Shown in pieces: positions 52,684 to 62,283 of a stretch of 64,000 bases of DNA; position 1 is the stretch's first letter, and the number at the start of each line of letters is the position of its first letter. A program made the translations under genes and the position numbers. Under the pieces are notes generated by a model that saw only the letters and a program-made list of their open reading frames with translations, was not told where the DNA came from and ran no database searches. Source of the stretch: RGIG4576 sp964536025 (GTDB taxonomy: Bacteria; Bacteroidota; Bacteroidia; Bacteroidales; Muribaculaceae); NCBI GenBank assembly GCA_964536025.1, contig CAZHXA010000008.1, positions 1 to 64,000 on the forward strand, given 5' to 3'.

Positions 52684-54342
52684 ATGCTTACGCATTTGAT
52701 GATATCCAATTATGCACTGATTGATAATTTGGAAATTGACTTTAGCGATGGTTTAACTATAATTACAGGTGAAACCGGTGCAGGTAAATCAATTATATTG
52801 GGTGCATTGTCTTTAATACTTGGAGAAAGAGCCGATTTAAAAGTTATTCGTAATACTGAATTAAAATCGGTTATTGAAGCAACATTTGAAACTGGTATGG
52901 ATTCTGATGTTGAACAGTTTTTGGAAGTAAATGACATAGAACGTTACAAGAATGAATGTATTTTAAGGCGTGAAATATCATCAAATGGTCGTTCAAGAGC
53001 GTTTGTTAATGATACACCGGTTACATTAGCCGTAATTCGAGAATTAACGTTAAAATTAATAGATATTCATTCTCAGCATAGTAATATGCTATTGGGAAAT
53101 GCCGATTATCAGTTGAAGATAATAGATAGTATATCCGGTAATACTGAATTGCGAGATGAATATGCAAAAAAATATGGTAGATATAAGGCGTTAAAAGAAA
53201 AACTACAACAGCTTAAAGCTGAATATGAACGAAATAAACAAGATGAAGATTATTTGCAATTTCAGCTATCTCAAATTGGTTCGCTAAAACTCCAATTAGG
53301 GGAAGATAGAGAGCTTGAAAAAGAACAATCTCGATTATCTAATGTTTCGGAAATTAAACAATGCTTGTGGACTGCATTGGCACAAATTCAAGATAACGAA
53401 AATTCGATTTTGTCTTCCTTGTCATTGTTGACCAAGGGCTTTTCGCAAATAGAGAATGTTGACGATGAATTAAAAAGTATTTCAGAACGTTTGCAATCTG
53501 CTATAATAGAATTAAAGGATTTGTCAAGAACAATAAACCTTTTGCAAGATGTTTATGTGGATAATCCTGAAGAATTGGAGCGTATAGAGAGTCGTTTGAC
53601 AGCAATTTATGATTTGGAAACTAAACATAAGGTAAGTACGGTAGATGACCTTATTGAATTGCAAAAAAAATACGAATATCGTTTAGCTGCAATATGTAAC
53701 TCTGAAGATGAAATAAAAAATACAGAGAAGGAACTAAAAGAATGCGAATCGGCTACTTATGAGGTTGGAAAACGTTTGTCTTACTCTCGTGAGGAAGGAA
53801 GTATTCGTTTTAAACAATTATTAGAAGATATGGCAATTCCTTTAGGCTTGAAAAATCTTAGGTTTGACATTGACTTTGAAGAATGTTCTCTTTCTTCAGA
53901 TGGTATAGACAAGGTTAAGTTTATGTTTGCTTTTAATAGACAACAGCAACTTATGCCTATTGAAAATACAGCTTCGGGAGGAGAATTGTCGCGTGTAATG
54001 TTGAGTATTAAGGCAATCATAGCTCAAACCATTCAATTACCAACGATAATATTTGATGAAGTTGATACCGGTGTATCCGGTGAAATTGCTCATAAAATGG
54101 GAGAAATGATGGGCGAAATTGCAAAAAAAATACAAGTAATTGCAATAACTCATTTACCTCAAGTGGCTGCAAAAGGTAAAAATCATTTTAAGGTGTTTAA
54201 AGCCGACGAAAATGATGCTACATATACATCTATGTGTGAATTGTCAAAAGAACAACGAATAGAAGAATTGGCGAGAATGCTTAGCGGAAGGGAAATAGAT
54301 GCTGCTGCAATAAATAATGCCAAATCATTGCTTGGGTATTAA
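52684..54342 (+). CDS. recN: DNA repair protein RecN
   Basis: RecN is an SMC-like ATPase that acts early in double-strand break repair. The 552-residue protein has Walker A 'TGETGAGKSIILGALSLILG' near 29-48, a long central coiled coil (about 155-400) and, at the C-terminus, the ABC signature 'SGGELSRVMLSIKAI' and Walker B 'PTIIFDEVDTGVSG', then 'VIAITHLPQVAAKGKNHFKV'. These are all family signatures. It lies in the dnaN-exonuclease-DUF4835-recN-rlmB unit. Confidence 0.96.
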   Translation: MLTHLMISNYALIDNLEIDFSDGLTIITGETGAGKSIILGALSLILGERADLKVIRNTELKSVIEATFETGMDSDVEQFLEVNDIERYKNECILRREISSNGRSRAFVNDTPVTLAVIRELTLKLIDIHSQHSNMLLGNADYQLKIIDSISGNTELRDEYAKKYGRYKALKEKLQQLKAEYERNKQDEDYLQFQLSQIGSLKLQLGEDRELEKEQSRLSNVSEIKQCLWTALAQIQDNENSILSSLSLLTKGFSQIENVDDELKSISERLQSAIIELKDLSRTINLLQDVYVDNPEELERIESRLTAIYDLETKHKVSTVDDLIELQKKYEYRLAAICNSEDEIKNTEKELKECESATYEVGKRLSYSREEGSIRFKQLLEDMAIPLGLKNLRFDIDFEECSLSSDGIDKVKFMFAFNRQQQLMPIENTASGGELSRVMLSIKAIIAQTIQLPTIIFDEVDTGVSGEIAHKMGEMMGEIAKKIQVIAITHLPQVAAKGKNHFKVFKADENDATYTSMCELSKEQRIEELARMLSGREIDAAAINNAKSLLGY

Positions 54343-54358
54343 TAAAAGATAAAGACTT

Positions 54359-55099
54359 ATGGATAAAAACGATTATATATTTGGAATAAGACCTGTGATG
54401 GAAGCCATTGAGGCTGGTAAAGATATTGATAAGGTCTTAGTGAAAAAAGATTTAAACGGAGATCTAATAAATGAATTATATGACCTGGTTAAGCGTTATA
54501 AAATTCTTATCCAAAGAGTTCCTGTAGAGAAGATAAATAGGATTACAAGAAAAAATCATCAAGGAGTGTTGGCTGTATTATCTTCGGTAACATATAGCAA
54601 TATAAGCAATGTTATGCCTGAGATATATGAAGAAGGACGTATGCCTTTTTTAGTGGCATTGGATGGAATTACCGATGTGAGAAACTTTGGAGCGATAGCA
54701 AGAACTTGCGAGTGTGCAGGAGTTGATGCTGTTGTTATTCCGGAACGACATAGTGTTTCTGTTAGTGGTGATGCAATGAAAACTTCAGCAGGAGCATTAA
54801 ACTATTTGCGAGTGTGTCGTGAACGTAGTATGCAAGGAGCATTGGAATATTTAAAGAAAAATGGTTGTAAAATCGTGGGAGCATCAGGAAAGACTAATAA
54901 AACTTATACTGATGTCGATTATACTGTTCCTACTGTAATAGTTATGGGCTCTGAAGATACAGGAATGTCTCCCGAAGTTGAGGCTACGTGTGATGAACTT
55001 GTAACAATTCCAGAATATGGACAGATTAACTCGTTGAATGTGTCGGTTGCAGCGGGTATAATGATGTACGAAGTCGTAAGACAACGTAATAATAAGTAA
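54359..55099 (+). CDS. rlmB: 23S rRNA (guanosine-2'-O) methyltransferase RlmB, TrmH/SPOUT family
   Basis: A 246-residue SpoU methyltransferase. The N-terminal substrate-binding domain opens 'YIFGIRPVMEAIEAGKDIDKVLV'. SPOUT motif 1 is 'DVRNFGAIARTCECAGVDAVV', motif 2 'VIVMGSEDTGMSPEV' and motif 3 'IPEYGQINSLNVSVAAGIMMYEV' in part. The E. coli homologue methylates G2251; that target is assumed. Last gene of its unit. The nusB promoter begins 15 bp after its stop. Confidence 0.93.
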   Translation: MDKNDYIFGIRPVMEAIEAGKDIDKVLVKKDLNGDLINELYDLVKRYKILIQRVPVEKINRITRKNHQGVLAVLSSVTYSNISNVMPEIYEEGRMPFLVALDGITDVRNFGAIARTCECAGVDAVVIPERHSVSVSGDAMKTSAGALNYLRVCRERSMQGALEYLKKNGCKIVGASGKTNKTYTDVDYTVPTVIVMGSEDTGMSPEVEATCDELVTIPEYGQINSLNVSVAAGIMMYEVVRQRNNK

Positions 55100-55114
55100 T
55101 TAAGTAGTGTTTTT

Positions 55115-55146
55115 TTTGAAAAAACAGCGATTTTAAGGTAACTTTG
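55115..55146 (+). promoter_or_regulatory. Promoter of nusB-yajC
   Basis: TTTG 55115-55118, 20-bp spacer, TAACTTTG 55139-55146, 26 bp before the ATG. Confidence 0.7.
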
Positions 55147-55172
55147 CAAAAAATAAGAATAGATTTATAAAA

Positions 55173-56108
55173 ATGATAACTCGAGTATTGATAAGAATAA
55201 AGGTTGTACAGATGGTATATTCATATCTGTTGACCAAAGAGGGTAGAACAATAAAAGACGCAAAAAAAGAATTATCTAAAAGTTTGGATAAAGCCTATGA
55301 GCTTTACATTTCAATGCTAGTGTTGATGATAGACCTTACGGACTATCATGATTTGAAATTGGATATGGCAAAGCATAAATATTTGCCTACTGAGCATGAT
55401 ATGAATCCAAACACTAAATTTGCCGATAATAAATTTATTGCAAAGTTAAGAGAATGTGAAGAATTGAAAGAATTCTTGAAAGAATGTCCTATATCATGGC
55501 GTGATGAGATTATTTTTATGAAACTTATTCACGATAAGATTGTGAAGTCAAACGTGTATAAGGAGTATATGGAAACAGAAACTTCAACAATGGAAGAAGA
55601 TTGCCATTTTTGGAGAGAAATTTTGAAGAAAGTTGTTTTTGTTGATGATGATTTACATGAAATACTTGAAACAAAATCATTATATTGGAATGATGATTTG
55701 AGTGTTATGGGTACATTTGTAATTAAAACCATAAAACAATTCTCTTCAAATCTTGATAATGTAACGATACAATCAAAGTATAAGGAAGAAGAAGATAGCC
55801 TTTTTGGTGAACGATTATTTGATTGTGCTGTTAGAGAATGTGAGGAAAATAACAGTATAATAGATAAGTTTATTCAAAAAGACCAATGGGAAGCAGAACG
55901 TATTGCTTTTATGGATAGAGTTATACTTGGTGTAGCGTTATCTGAAATCAAAAATTTTGATAGTATACCCACTAAGGTGACTATGAATGAATTTATTGAA
56001 ATTGCTAAGTGTTATAGTACAGCTAAAAGCGGTCAGTTCATCAATGGTATATTAAATTCGGCAATAACTTATCTAAGAGATTCCGGTAGAATAACAAAAG
56101 AACTATAA
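55173..56108 (+). CDS. nusB: Transcription antitermination factor NusB, long Bacteroidota form
   Basis: NusB with NusE binds boxA RNA and supports rRNA antitermination. This protein has 311 residues, about twice the E. coli length, as is usual in Bacteroidota. The N-terminus ('LIRIKVVQMVYSYLLTKEGR') matches the NusB start. The family C-terminal part is 'DRVILGVALSEIKNFDSIPTKVTMNEFIEIAKCYSTAKSGQFINGIL' in parts. The extra middle portion (about 60-210) is helical and acidic. It starts a unit with yajC, ybbR and coaE. Confidence 0.9.
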   Translation: MITRVLIRIKVVQMVYSYLLTKEGRTIKDAKKELSKSLDKAYELYISMLVLMIDLTDYHDLKLDMAKHKYLPTEHDMNPNTKFADNKFIAKLRECEELKEFLKECPISWRDEIIFMKLIHDKIVKSNVYKEYMETETSTMEEDCHFWREILKKVVFVDDDLHEILETKSLYWNDDLSVMGTFVIKTIKQFSSNLDNVTIQSKYKEEEDSLFGERLFDCAVRECEENNSIIDKFIQKDQWEAERIAFMDRVILGVALSEIKNFDSIPTKVTMNEFIEIAKCYSTAKSGQFINGILNSAITYLRDSGRITKEL

Positions 56109-56131
56109 ACTAAAAAACAATATAAATTATT

Positions 56132-56452
56132 ATGAATAATATGTTAACAACAATTTTATTGCAAGATGCAGCGACAAGCAGTATGTCTTCTCTTTTTATG
56201 ATAGTTGCTTTGATAGCTGTGTTTTACTTCTTTATGATTCGTCCTCAAAATAAAGAACGTAAAAGAATGAGAGATTTTATCAATTCATTAGCGGTTGGTG
56301 ATAAAGTAAAAACAGCAAGTGGAGTTTATGGTAAGATTAAAGAAGTAAAAGATAATGTTGTGATTCTTGAAATTGCAGATAATGTAAAAGTTAAAATAGA
56401 TAAGAATTACATTATTGCACCGGCTGAGCAACCTACTCAAGAAGCAAAATAA
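56132..56452 (+). CDS. yajC: Preprotein translocase accessory subunit YajC
   Basis: YajC associates with SecDF at the Sec translocon. The 106-residue protein has a single N-terminal membrane helix ('MSSLFMIVALIAVFYFFMI', about 18-36), directly followed by the family signature 'RPQNKERKRMRDFINSL'. The small beta domain is 'VGDKVKTASGVYGKIKEVKD'. The protein has a short periplasm-facing start. 23 bp after nusB. Confidence 0.95.
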   Translation: MNNMLTTILLQDAATSSMSSLFMIVALIAVFYFFMIRPQNKERKRMRDFINSLAVGDKVKTASGVYGKIKEVKDNVVILEIADNVKVKIDKNYIIAPAEQPTQEAK

Positions 56453-56473
56453 TTAAGAATAAAATATAAATAT

Positions 56474-56512
56474 AAAGCCATTGCTTATGTGTAAATATAA
56501 GCTAATGGCTTT
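56474..56512 (+). terminator. Hairpin between yajC and ybbR, possible weak terminator or attenuator
   Basis: Arms 56474-56488 and 56497-56512 pair over 15 bp with a single-base bulge (core AAAGCCATT/AATGGCTTT). No T-run follows, so termination may be partial and ybbR may still be read through. Confidence 0.45.
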
Positions 56513-56520
56513 AATGATAT

Positions 56521-57507
56521 ATGAATACAATTATGGTGGAACTTGATAAAATAAGAAATTTCTTAAAAAGAAAAAGTAATGGTATGCATGAAGCGAAACC
56601 ATTGCTAAACTACTTGGTGTTTGTGTTCATATCTTTTATTTTTTGGGCTTTTCTATCTTTAAATAATAATAGACAGTTTGATATAGAAATACCTATCAAT
56701 ATTAATGCTGTTCCAGATAGCTCGACTATAATAAATAATATCCCTTCACATTTAACTGTAAATGTGAAGGATAAAGGTCTCGCTCTATTAAAATTTATGG
56801 TTGGTAAAAAGCCTATATTGAATTTGAAATTCAAAGATTATGCTTTGCAGGAGGGGGTGTTTTATGTTTCTAATACAGAGTTACGTAGAAGGATAAGGGG
56901 GCTGTTTGAAAATAGTACGGCAATTCAAGGAATCTCAATAGAAAATATTAGCTTGAAATATACCAATTTGCCGGGTAAAAAAGTTCCGATTCGTCCTGAT
57001 TTGGATATTCATCCTAATATACAATATGTAATATATGGTTCAGTGAAACAAGATGCAGATTCGGCTATAGTTTATTCAGATAGAAACACTTTGGCTGATA
57101 TTGATGAAGTATACACTTATAGAGTTGAAGAACGCGATTTAAAAGATACTTTATTGCGAACAGTTGCAATATCTCCTATACAAGATGTTAAAATCATTCC
57201 TGAACGTATAACGTTGACAATTCCTGTAGAACCATTGATTTCAAAAAAAATAAATATTCCTATTTCTGTAAAAAATATGCCTATTGGGATTAATGTAATA
57301 ACATTCCCTTCGGTTGTTGAAGCTTCGTTTTTAGTCCCATTTAGTATGTATCGAAAAAATCTTCCAATGACGGCTGTTGTGGATTATTATGATATAATGA
57401 GAACAAAGAGCAATAAAATCAATGTAAGAATTGATGAATCTCCTGCATTATATAATAATATTTCTTTAGCTCAAGATAGCGTTGAATTTATTATAGAAAA
57501 ACATTGA
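56521..57507 (+). CDS. YbbR-like domain protein
   Basis: A 328-residue membrane-anchored protein. One membrane helix lies near 27-45 ('LLNYLVFVFISFIFWAFLSL'). The outside part has YbbR-like repeats: 'DIEIPININAVPDSSTIINNIPSHLTVNVKDKG' and 'KKINIPISVKNMPIGINVITFPSVVEASF' in parts show the characteristic P.....P...V.V pattern. In Firmicutes the homologue CdaR controls the diadenylate cyclase CdaA; no cdaA lies nearby here, and the role in Bacteroidota is unclear. Starts ATG 56521; coaE begins 1 bp after its stop. Confidence 0.85.
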   Translation: MNTIMVELDKIRNFLKRKSNGMHEAKPLLNYLVFVFISFIFWAFLSLNNNRQFDIEIPININAVPDSSTIINNIPSHLTVNVKDKGLALLKFMVGKKPILNLKFKDYALQEGVFYVSNTELRRRIRGLFENSTAIQGISIENISLKYTNLPGKKVPIRPDLDIHPNIQYVIYGSVKQDADSAIVYSDRNTLADIDEVYTYRVEERDLKDTLLRTVAISPIQDVKIIPERITLTIPVEPLISKKINIPISVKNMPIGINVITFPSVVEASFLVPFSMYRKNLPMTAVVDYYDIMRTKSNKINVRIDESPALYNNISLAQDSVEFIIEKH

Positions 57508-57508
57508 A

Positions 57509-58096
57509 ATGAAGAAAAGCAAGAGGCTTATAGCAATAGCAGGTGGAATAGGCAGTGGAAAGAGTGTCGTATCGGCTATTATGCGTATAAATGGTTATTT
57601 TGTTTATGATTGCGATAGCAGAGCAAAATACTTGATGAATACAAGTGATGATATTAAAACCGATTTAAAGTCATCTTTTGGTCCTGAATGTATAACTCAT
57701 GATGGTAGAATTAATACAGTTTTTATAGGTTCAATAGTTTTTAAAGATAAAGCAGCATTGTCGAAGATTAATTCAATCGTTCATCCAAGAGTAAAAGATG
57801 ATATTTTGCGAGAATTTGAGTTGTGTAATCAAGATATAATGTTTGTTGAAACTGCAATTTTATTACAAAGTAATTTATTGTCTATAATAGATGAAGTTTG
57901 GCTTGTAGATGCTCCGGAAGATGTTAGAGTAAAGCGTGTAATGTTAAGAAATGCGATAACAGCCGATGAAGTAAAACAGCGTATGCAAGCTCAGCAAGGT
58001 CAAGATTATAGTATATTGAATAATTGTAAAACAATTATCAATGATGGAATATGTGCTTTGTTGCCACAAATATCCTGTTTTATGAATGATTTTTAG
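57509..58096 (+). CDS. coaE: Dephospho-CoA kinase
   Basis: CoaE phosphorylates dephospho-CoA at the 3'-hydroxyl, the last step of CoA synthesis. The 195-residue P-loop kinase has Walker A 'IAGGIGSGKSVVSAI' (about 10-24), the substrate-binding 'YDCDSRAKYLM', 'LSKINSIVHPRV', a catalytic/lid region 'VDAPEDVRVKRVMLRN', and the C-terminal 'NNCKTIINDG' piece. One base separates it from ybbR, consistent with a nusB-yajC-ybbR-coaE operon. Confidence 0.95.
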   Translation: MKKSKRLIAIAGGIGSGKSVVSAIMRINGYFVYDCDSRAKYLMNTSDDIKTDLKSSFGPECITHDGRINTVFIGSIVFKDKAALSKINSIVHPRVKDDILREFELCNQDIMFVETAILLQSNLLSIIDEVWLVDAPEDVRVKRVMLRNAITADEVKQRMQAQQGQDYSILNNCKTIINDGICALLPQISCFMNDF

Positions 58097-58148
58097 AAAA
58101 AAAAACGGCATAATAATGTAATAGAAAATGTAAAAGAGTGTAAAGTTC

Positions 58149-58179
58149 TTGATTGAACGGAAAAACGGTGCTAAATTTG
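58149..58179 (+). promoter_or_regulatory. Promoter of the DUF5606 gene
   Basis: TTG 58149-58151, 20-bp spacer, TAAATTTG 58172-58179, 39 bp before the ATG. Confidence 0.65.
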
Positions 58180-58218
58180 CAATATATTTAATAATAATCA
58201 TACAAAAAGACATTAATT

Positions 58219-58650
58219 ATGTTAAAGAAAATATTATCAATAGCAGGTAAACCTGGATTGTATAATTTGATTTCATATGGTAAGAATATGCTTATCGTTG
58301 AAAATTTAAGTGATGGAAAAAGATTTCCTGCATATTCTCATGATAAAATTATCTCTTTGGGAGATATAGCAATTTATACTTATAATGAAGAAGTTGCATT
58401 GAGTGAAGTAATGCAAACTATCTATGACAAGAATGAAGGTAAGGCTGTTGATGCTAAAAAATATTCTGATAAGAAAGCTCTATTTGATTTCTTTAAAGAA
58501 ATTTTACCTGAATTTGATCAAGAAAGAGTTTATCCAAATGATATCAAGAAGGTTATTTCGTGGTATAATATTTTAGTAGGAGCCGGTTTTACTTCTTTCA
58601 AAGAAGAAAATGACAACGCTGAGAAAGTTGAAGAAACAGAATCTGAATAA
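58219..58650 (+). CDS. DUF5606 family protein
   Basis: A small soluble protein of 143 residues. The N-terminal 60 residues ('LKKILSIAGKPGLYNLISYG', 'MLIVENLSDGKRFPAYSHDKIISLGDIAIYT' in parts) look like an SH3-like beta-barrel and match the DUF5606 family of Bacteroidota. A helical second part ('ALFDFFKEILPEFDQERVYPNDIKKVISWYNIL') follows and the tail is acidic. Function unknown. Own promoter and own terminator, so monocistronic. Confidence 0.8.
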   Translation: MLKKILSIAGKPGLYNLISYGKNMLIVENLSDGKRFPAYSHDKIISLGDIAIYTYNEEVALSEVMQTIYDKNEGKAVDAKKYSDKKALFDFFKEILPEFDQERVYPNDIKKVISWYNILVGAGFTSFKEENDNAEKVEETESE

Positions 58651-58676
58651 TTGTAAAAAAAATATTTTTAGAGTTT

Positions 58677-58711
58677 TAGGGAAATAGAATTAAACTATTT
58701 CCCTATTTTTG
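58677..58711 (+). terminator. Terminator of the DUF5606 gene, overlapping a -7-like box
   Basis: An 11-bp perfect stem (58677-58687 with 58695-58705), 7-nt loop, then TTTTT. Its right end and tail form TATTTTTG (58704-58711), 4 bp before the NlpC/P60 start codon. Confidence 0.75.
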
Positions 58712-58715
58712 TAGT

Positions 58716-59243
58716 ATGAATAAAAAGATAATAAATAGATTGCTTTGTGTGGCTTGTTTTGGAATTGCGTTGCTCGAAACATCTTGCAGTTCTCAAAAAT
58801 ATGTAGCTAATAATAGTAACGATATTAATTCTATCGTTATAAATAATACGTCATTAAAAAGGAATAGTAAAAAATTATATAAAGAAGTTGATGCATGGCT
58901 TGGTACACCTTATAAATATGGAGGACAATCAAAGAACGGTACCGACTGCTCCGGTCTTGTCGTTGAATTATATAAAGCTGTTTATGATAAAAATTTGTAT
59001 AGAAGTTCCTATGAGATATATGAAAAGAATTGTAACCCTATTAAAAAAAAGGAATTAAGAGAGGGAGATTTGGTTTTTTTTATTACTAATAAAAATGGAA
59101 AACGAATAAATCATGTTGGTCTATATCTAAAAGACAATAAATTTATTCATTCAACTACCAAACGTGGTGTGATTATAACCGATTTGTCAGAGAATTATTA
59201 TGTAAAGCATTTTGTTGCAGCAGGTAGGGTAAAAGTCAATTAA
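58716..59243 (+). CDS. NlpC/P60 family cysteine peptidase, lipoprotein
   Basis: A 175-residue envelope peptidase that should cut peptidoglycan stem peptides (gamma-D-Glu to diamino acid bonds). Lipobox ends at Cys24 ('LLETSC'). The NlpC/P60 domain (about 52-170) has the catalytic Cys78 in 'KNGTDCSGLVVEL', His133 in 'RINHVGLYL' and a third polar residue His145 in 'FIHSTT'. 'GTPYKYGGQS' precedes the Cys, as in E. coli Spr/MepS. Its stop codon overlaps the comEC end by 8 bp tail to tail. Confidence 0.92.
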   Translation: MNKKIINRLLCVACFGIALLETSCSSQKYVANNSNDINSIVINNTSLKRNSKKLYKEVDAWLGTPYKYGGQSKNGTDCSGLVVELYKAVYDKNLYRSSYEIYEKNCNPIKKKELREGDLVFFITNKNGKRINHVGLYLKDNKFIHSTTKRGVIITDLSENYYVKHFVAAGRVKVN

Positions 59244-61281
59244 AAAATATTGATACAGCTCCTTGTTCGGATATAATGTGACATGGTATTTTTAATAGAT
59301 TGCATTCTTGCTTGAATAATTGAATGCGTTTGTAATAAATATCACCGGATAGAATTATTTTATTAATATTGTAGCTGTTCAATAGAGTTTGTATTGTTCC
59401 ATAATATCCTGAAGTAATCAATAAGTAGTCAACATCTATTTTAGGTGATAAAAAATAATGGTTTAATGTATTGTCGTTAATGATAGCCATTTTTTTGTTT
59501 GCAAATAGAATTTGATTGTTGCTATATAGTGTTTTTACAGAAATATCTTTGATATTATATTTTGCGAGAAATTTTTTGTGTTTACGTAGAAATGATTCAA
59601 TGCCAATTGTGTCATCTGAGATTAATAAATGTGCAGTATCATTTTCAAAAGATAAAATCGGTGTGCATTGTTTGTCGTTAAATATAATGTACCCGATATT
59701 TGGTGTTTGTGCCGATTCAATATAGTTGTTGATTATTGCTCCAAAAACAATACAGATAAGACTATAAATATAAACAACTCTTTTTTTATAAATAAATAAA
59801 ATGAAAAGAATAATTGAAATTATGCTCATCCATAATGTAAATGTTGATATATAGATATTATTAATATAAGAGTATGGAGTTTGATTTAATTCGATAGAGA
59901 AAGATGTTATGAAATTATAGAAACCATCGAGTAGTTTAGTTAAGAAATCGCAATTTATCCCACAAGACAATAATATAAGATATATGAACCCGAATCCAAT
60001 AATAAATGGTAAAAGTGGGATTATTATTATATTGGAAAAAATAGAAAAAATTGATATGTAATTAAAATAATAAGCTGTAAGCCATATCGTACCTAATGAT
60101 GTGATAGTTGTAGTTGTAAATAAAGTGATTGTGTAGTGTGAAATTTTGTGTTTTGGATTTATTGTCGTTAATTTGTTTGATAGTAATAAAATTAATAAAA
60201 CCGAAGTAAAACTAAATTGAAATCCAATGTCATATATTGCAGTTGGGGTTATGATAAGAATGAGAATAGCTGAAGCGAATAGTGCATTTGTAGAGTTATT
60301 GTCTCTTTGAAGTATTTCAGCAATGATAACAAAAGCAATCATTGTAGTAGCTCTTATAACAGATATTGGTAGTCCTACAATAAAAGAAAATAATACAATG
60401 AGAACCAATGTTGTGATTAGCCTGAGTCTTTTAGACCCAAGTATATTTAACGGGTAAAAAAGTAGTCCAAATAATAGTGCTATAATACTTATATGTAGTC
60501 CGCTTAGAGCAAGTATATGTGCAATTCCTGCGTATGAAATATTTTCTCTTATGTCTTGTTCTAAATTAGATGAATCTCCTAATAGAATTGTTATAAAAAA
60601 TGTCTTTGTGGAAGGTTTTAAGGAAGAATCGTGAATTAAATTAATTAGGTTATGCTGTATTTGCTTTGCCCAAGAAAAAATATTGCCATTATGACCTATT
60701 TTTCGATAGTTTCCTTTGTTGATATATAGATGATAAATAAATCCTTTATTTTGTAGGTATTTAGCGTAATCAAATTCTTCAGGATTTCCTGAACTAAGAA
60801 TACGTTGAGGGTTAAAATCAATAAGAATAATATCGCCTTCTTTTAATGAATAATCATTGTTTTCAATCCATGCGGTCATATTTTGATTTAGATTAAATTT
60901 GTTACCACATGAATCGATGCAATTGAAAATATCTAATGTCATGCTTGACGAAAAGTCATTATCATGAATTGTAGTGATTTTAGCTTCGGCATATTTGTAT
61001 GATAATTCTTTGGACGTTAATTCTTTGGGCTTGTTTATGTTGTAGCACAATATACCTAAACACGCTATAAATATAATGATAGGACTGTTGTATATATAAG
61101 GTCTGGTTAATTTTGTTGTTACTTTTAAAGAAAAGTGAAAAATAATAATTGCAATAATACTCAATATCATAAGTATTATTGCAATTATAGAAGGTATTTT
61201 ATAATGTGACGCTAAAACAATTCCGGGTACAAACGGAATTAAAATCCTTAATATAGGAACTTTAGAAAGTACGTCATTCAT
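59236..61281 (-). CDS. comEC: ComEC/Rec2-family DNA uptake channel protein
   Basis: ComEC moves single-stranded DNA through the inner membrane during natural transformation. The 681-residue protein has a DUF4131-like N-terminal part with an OB-like region (about 60-190, 'LKEGDIILIDFNPQRILSSGNPEEFDYAKYLQNKGF' in parts). The competence membrane core (about 215-510) includes 'ISYAGIAHILALSGLHISIIALLFG', with the 'LSGLH' signature, and many hydrophobic helices. After 520 a globular tail of about 160 residues lacks the metal-binding motif of the metallo-beta-lactamase-like domain seen in other phyla, as often in Bacteroidota. 14 bp downstream of aroE and co-transcribed with it. No other competence genes are here. 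Confidence 0.9.
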   Translation of the reverse strand: MNDVLSKVPILRILIPFVPGIVLASHYKIPSIIAIILMILSIIAIIIFHFSLKVTTKLTRPYIYNSPIIIFIACLGILCYNINKPKELTSKELSYKYAEAKITTIHDNDFSSSMTLDIFNCIDSCGNKFNLNQNMTAWIENNDYSLKEGDIILIDFNPQRILSSGNPEEFDYAKYLQNKGFIYHLYINKGNYRKIGHNGNIFSWAKQIQHNLINLIHDSSLKPSTKTFFITILLGDSSNLEQDIRENISYAGIAHILALSGLHISIIALLFGLLFYPLNILGSKRLRLITTLVLIVLFSFIVGLPISVIRATTMIAFVIIAEILQRDNNSTNALFASAILILIITPTAIYDIGFQFSFTSVLLILLLSNKLTTINPKHKISHYTITLFTTTTITSLGTIWLTAYYFNYISIFSIFSNIIIIPLLPFIIGFGFIYLILLSCGINCDFLTKLLDGFYNFITSFSIELNQTPYSYINNIYISTFTLWMSIISIILFILFIYKKRVVYIYSLICIVFGAIINNYIESAQTPNIGYIIFNDKQCTPILSFENDTAHLLISDDTIGIESFLRKHKKFLAKYNIKDISVKTLYSNNQILFANKKMAIINDNTLNHYFLSPKIDVDYLLITSGYYGTIQTLLNSYNINKIILSGDIYYKRIQLFKQECNLLKIPCHIISEQGAVSIFFN

Positions 61282-61295
61282 TCCTTTTTTTTAGT

Positions 61296-62048
61296 TTATT
61301 TATTGGATGTCCAAATGTCATAAGATGCAAAAGCTTGAAGTAACAACATTTCAAGTCCATTTTTAGTTATAGCACCTTTTGCTTTAGCATTTTTCATGAA
61401 TAATGTTTCATCGGGATTATATAACAAATCGTAACATAAATGATTTGGAGTTAAGTAATCATATGGAATGTCCGGAGATTCATCTATATTGGGATACATG
61501 CCTAAAGGCGTTGTATTTACTATAATATGATGCTTTTCGATTATTTCTTTTGTTAGCTCAGCATAGCTGATAGCGTCTTGGCTACTTCTTCTGGAAACCA
61601 ATTGAGGCTCTATGTTGAGCTTTTTTAATCCATAGCAAATGGCTTTAGACGCTCCACCTGTTCCTAAGACAAGAGCTCTTTTCATGTAAGGTTTAAGCAA
61701 AGGTGAAATGGAGTCACAAAAACCTATTACATCGGAGTTGTAGCCTTTAAGTTTCAAGTTCCCATTTTCATGAATGAATTTAATCACATTTACAGCTCCT
61801 ATATTAGTCGCATCTTCATCTAATTCATCAAGAAAGGGTATAACTTGTTCTTTATATGGAATTGTAACATTCAGTCCGTTTAAGTTATAATATTCGCTTA
61901 TTACTTCCATAAGCATATTAATGTCCGGAATCTCAAAATTAATGTATTCTGCGTTAATTTTTTCTGCTTCAAATTTATTGTTGAAGTAGTTTTTTGAAAA
62001 TGAATGTCCAAGAGGGTAACCTAACAACCCATATACAGTTTCTTTCAT
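61296..62048 (-). CDS. aroE: Shikimate dehydrogenase
   Basis: AroE reduces 3-dehydroshikimate to shikimate with NADPH in aromatic amino acid synthesis. The 250-residue protein starts 'YGLLGYPLGHSFSKNYFN' with the two shikimate-binding Ser/His positions. It has the catalytic Lys in 'GLNVTIPYKEQVI', Asp in 'LDEDATNIGAVNVI', NADP-binding 'ALVLGTGGASKAICYGL', 'NTTPLGMYPN' and 'NGLEMLLLQAFASYDIW'. Upstream a -7-like TATTTTTG (plus-strand CAAAAATA, 62122-62129) is present without a -33. Divergent from the amidase gene. Confidence 0.95.
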   Translation of the reverse strand: MKETVYGLLGYPLGHSFSKNYFNNKFEAEKINAEYINFEIPDINMLMEVISEYYNLNGLNVTIPYKEQVIPFLDELDEDATNIGAVNVIKFIHENGNLKLKGYNSDVIGFCDSISPLLKPYMKRALVLGTGGASKAICYGLKKLNIEPQLVSRRSSQDAISYAELTKEIIEKHHIIVNTTPLGMYPNIDESPDIPYDYLTPNHLCYDLLYNPDETLFMKNAKAKGAITKNGLEMLLLQAFASYDIWTSNK

Positions 62049-62283
62049 ATTATAATAATGTTATTGTGAATAACACACCTTTTTGAGTGTTCGCAACGTT
62101 ATGTATAATTATAATTATTTGCAAAAATAGCAGAATGATTGAAATAATCATTTCATTTTACGCTTTTTTTTGTTCATTTTTAACCGAAAAGAAAAAAACG
62201 ACATGTATTTAGTCCTTAATTTGGACTAATTTCGTAAATTTGCATAATTGGAAAAGACTATATTGCTCTATAAAAACAACAAT

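Noticed and set aside
59236..59243. 8-bp tail-to-tail overlap of the NlpC/P60 and comEC genes
   Set aside because: Such small convergent overlaps are common in dense chromosomes and need no special explanation.
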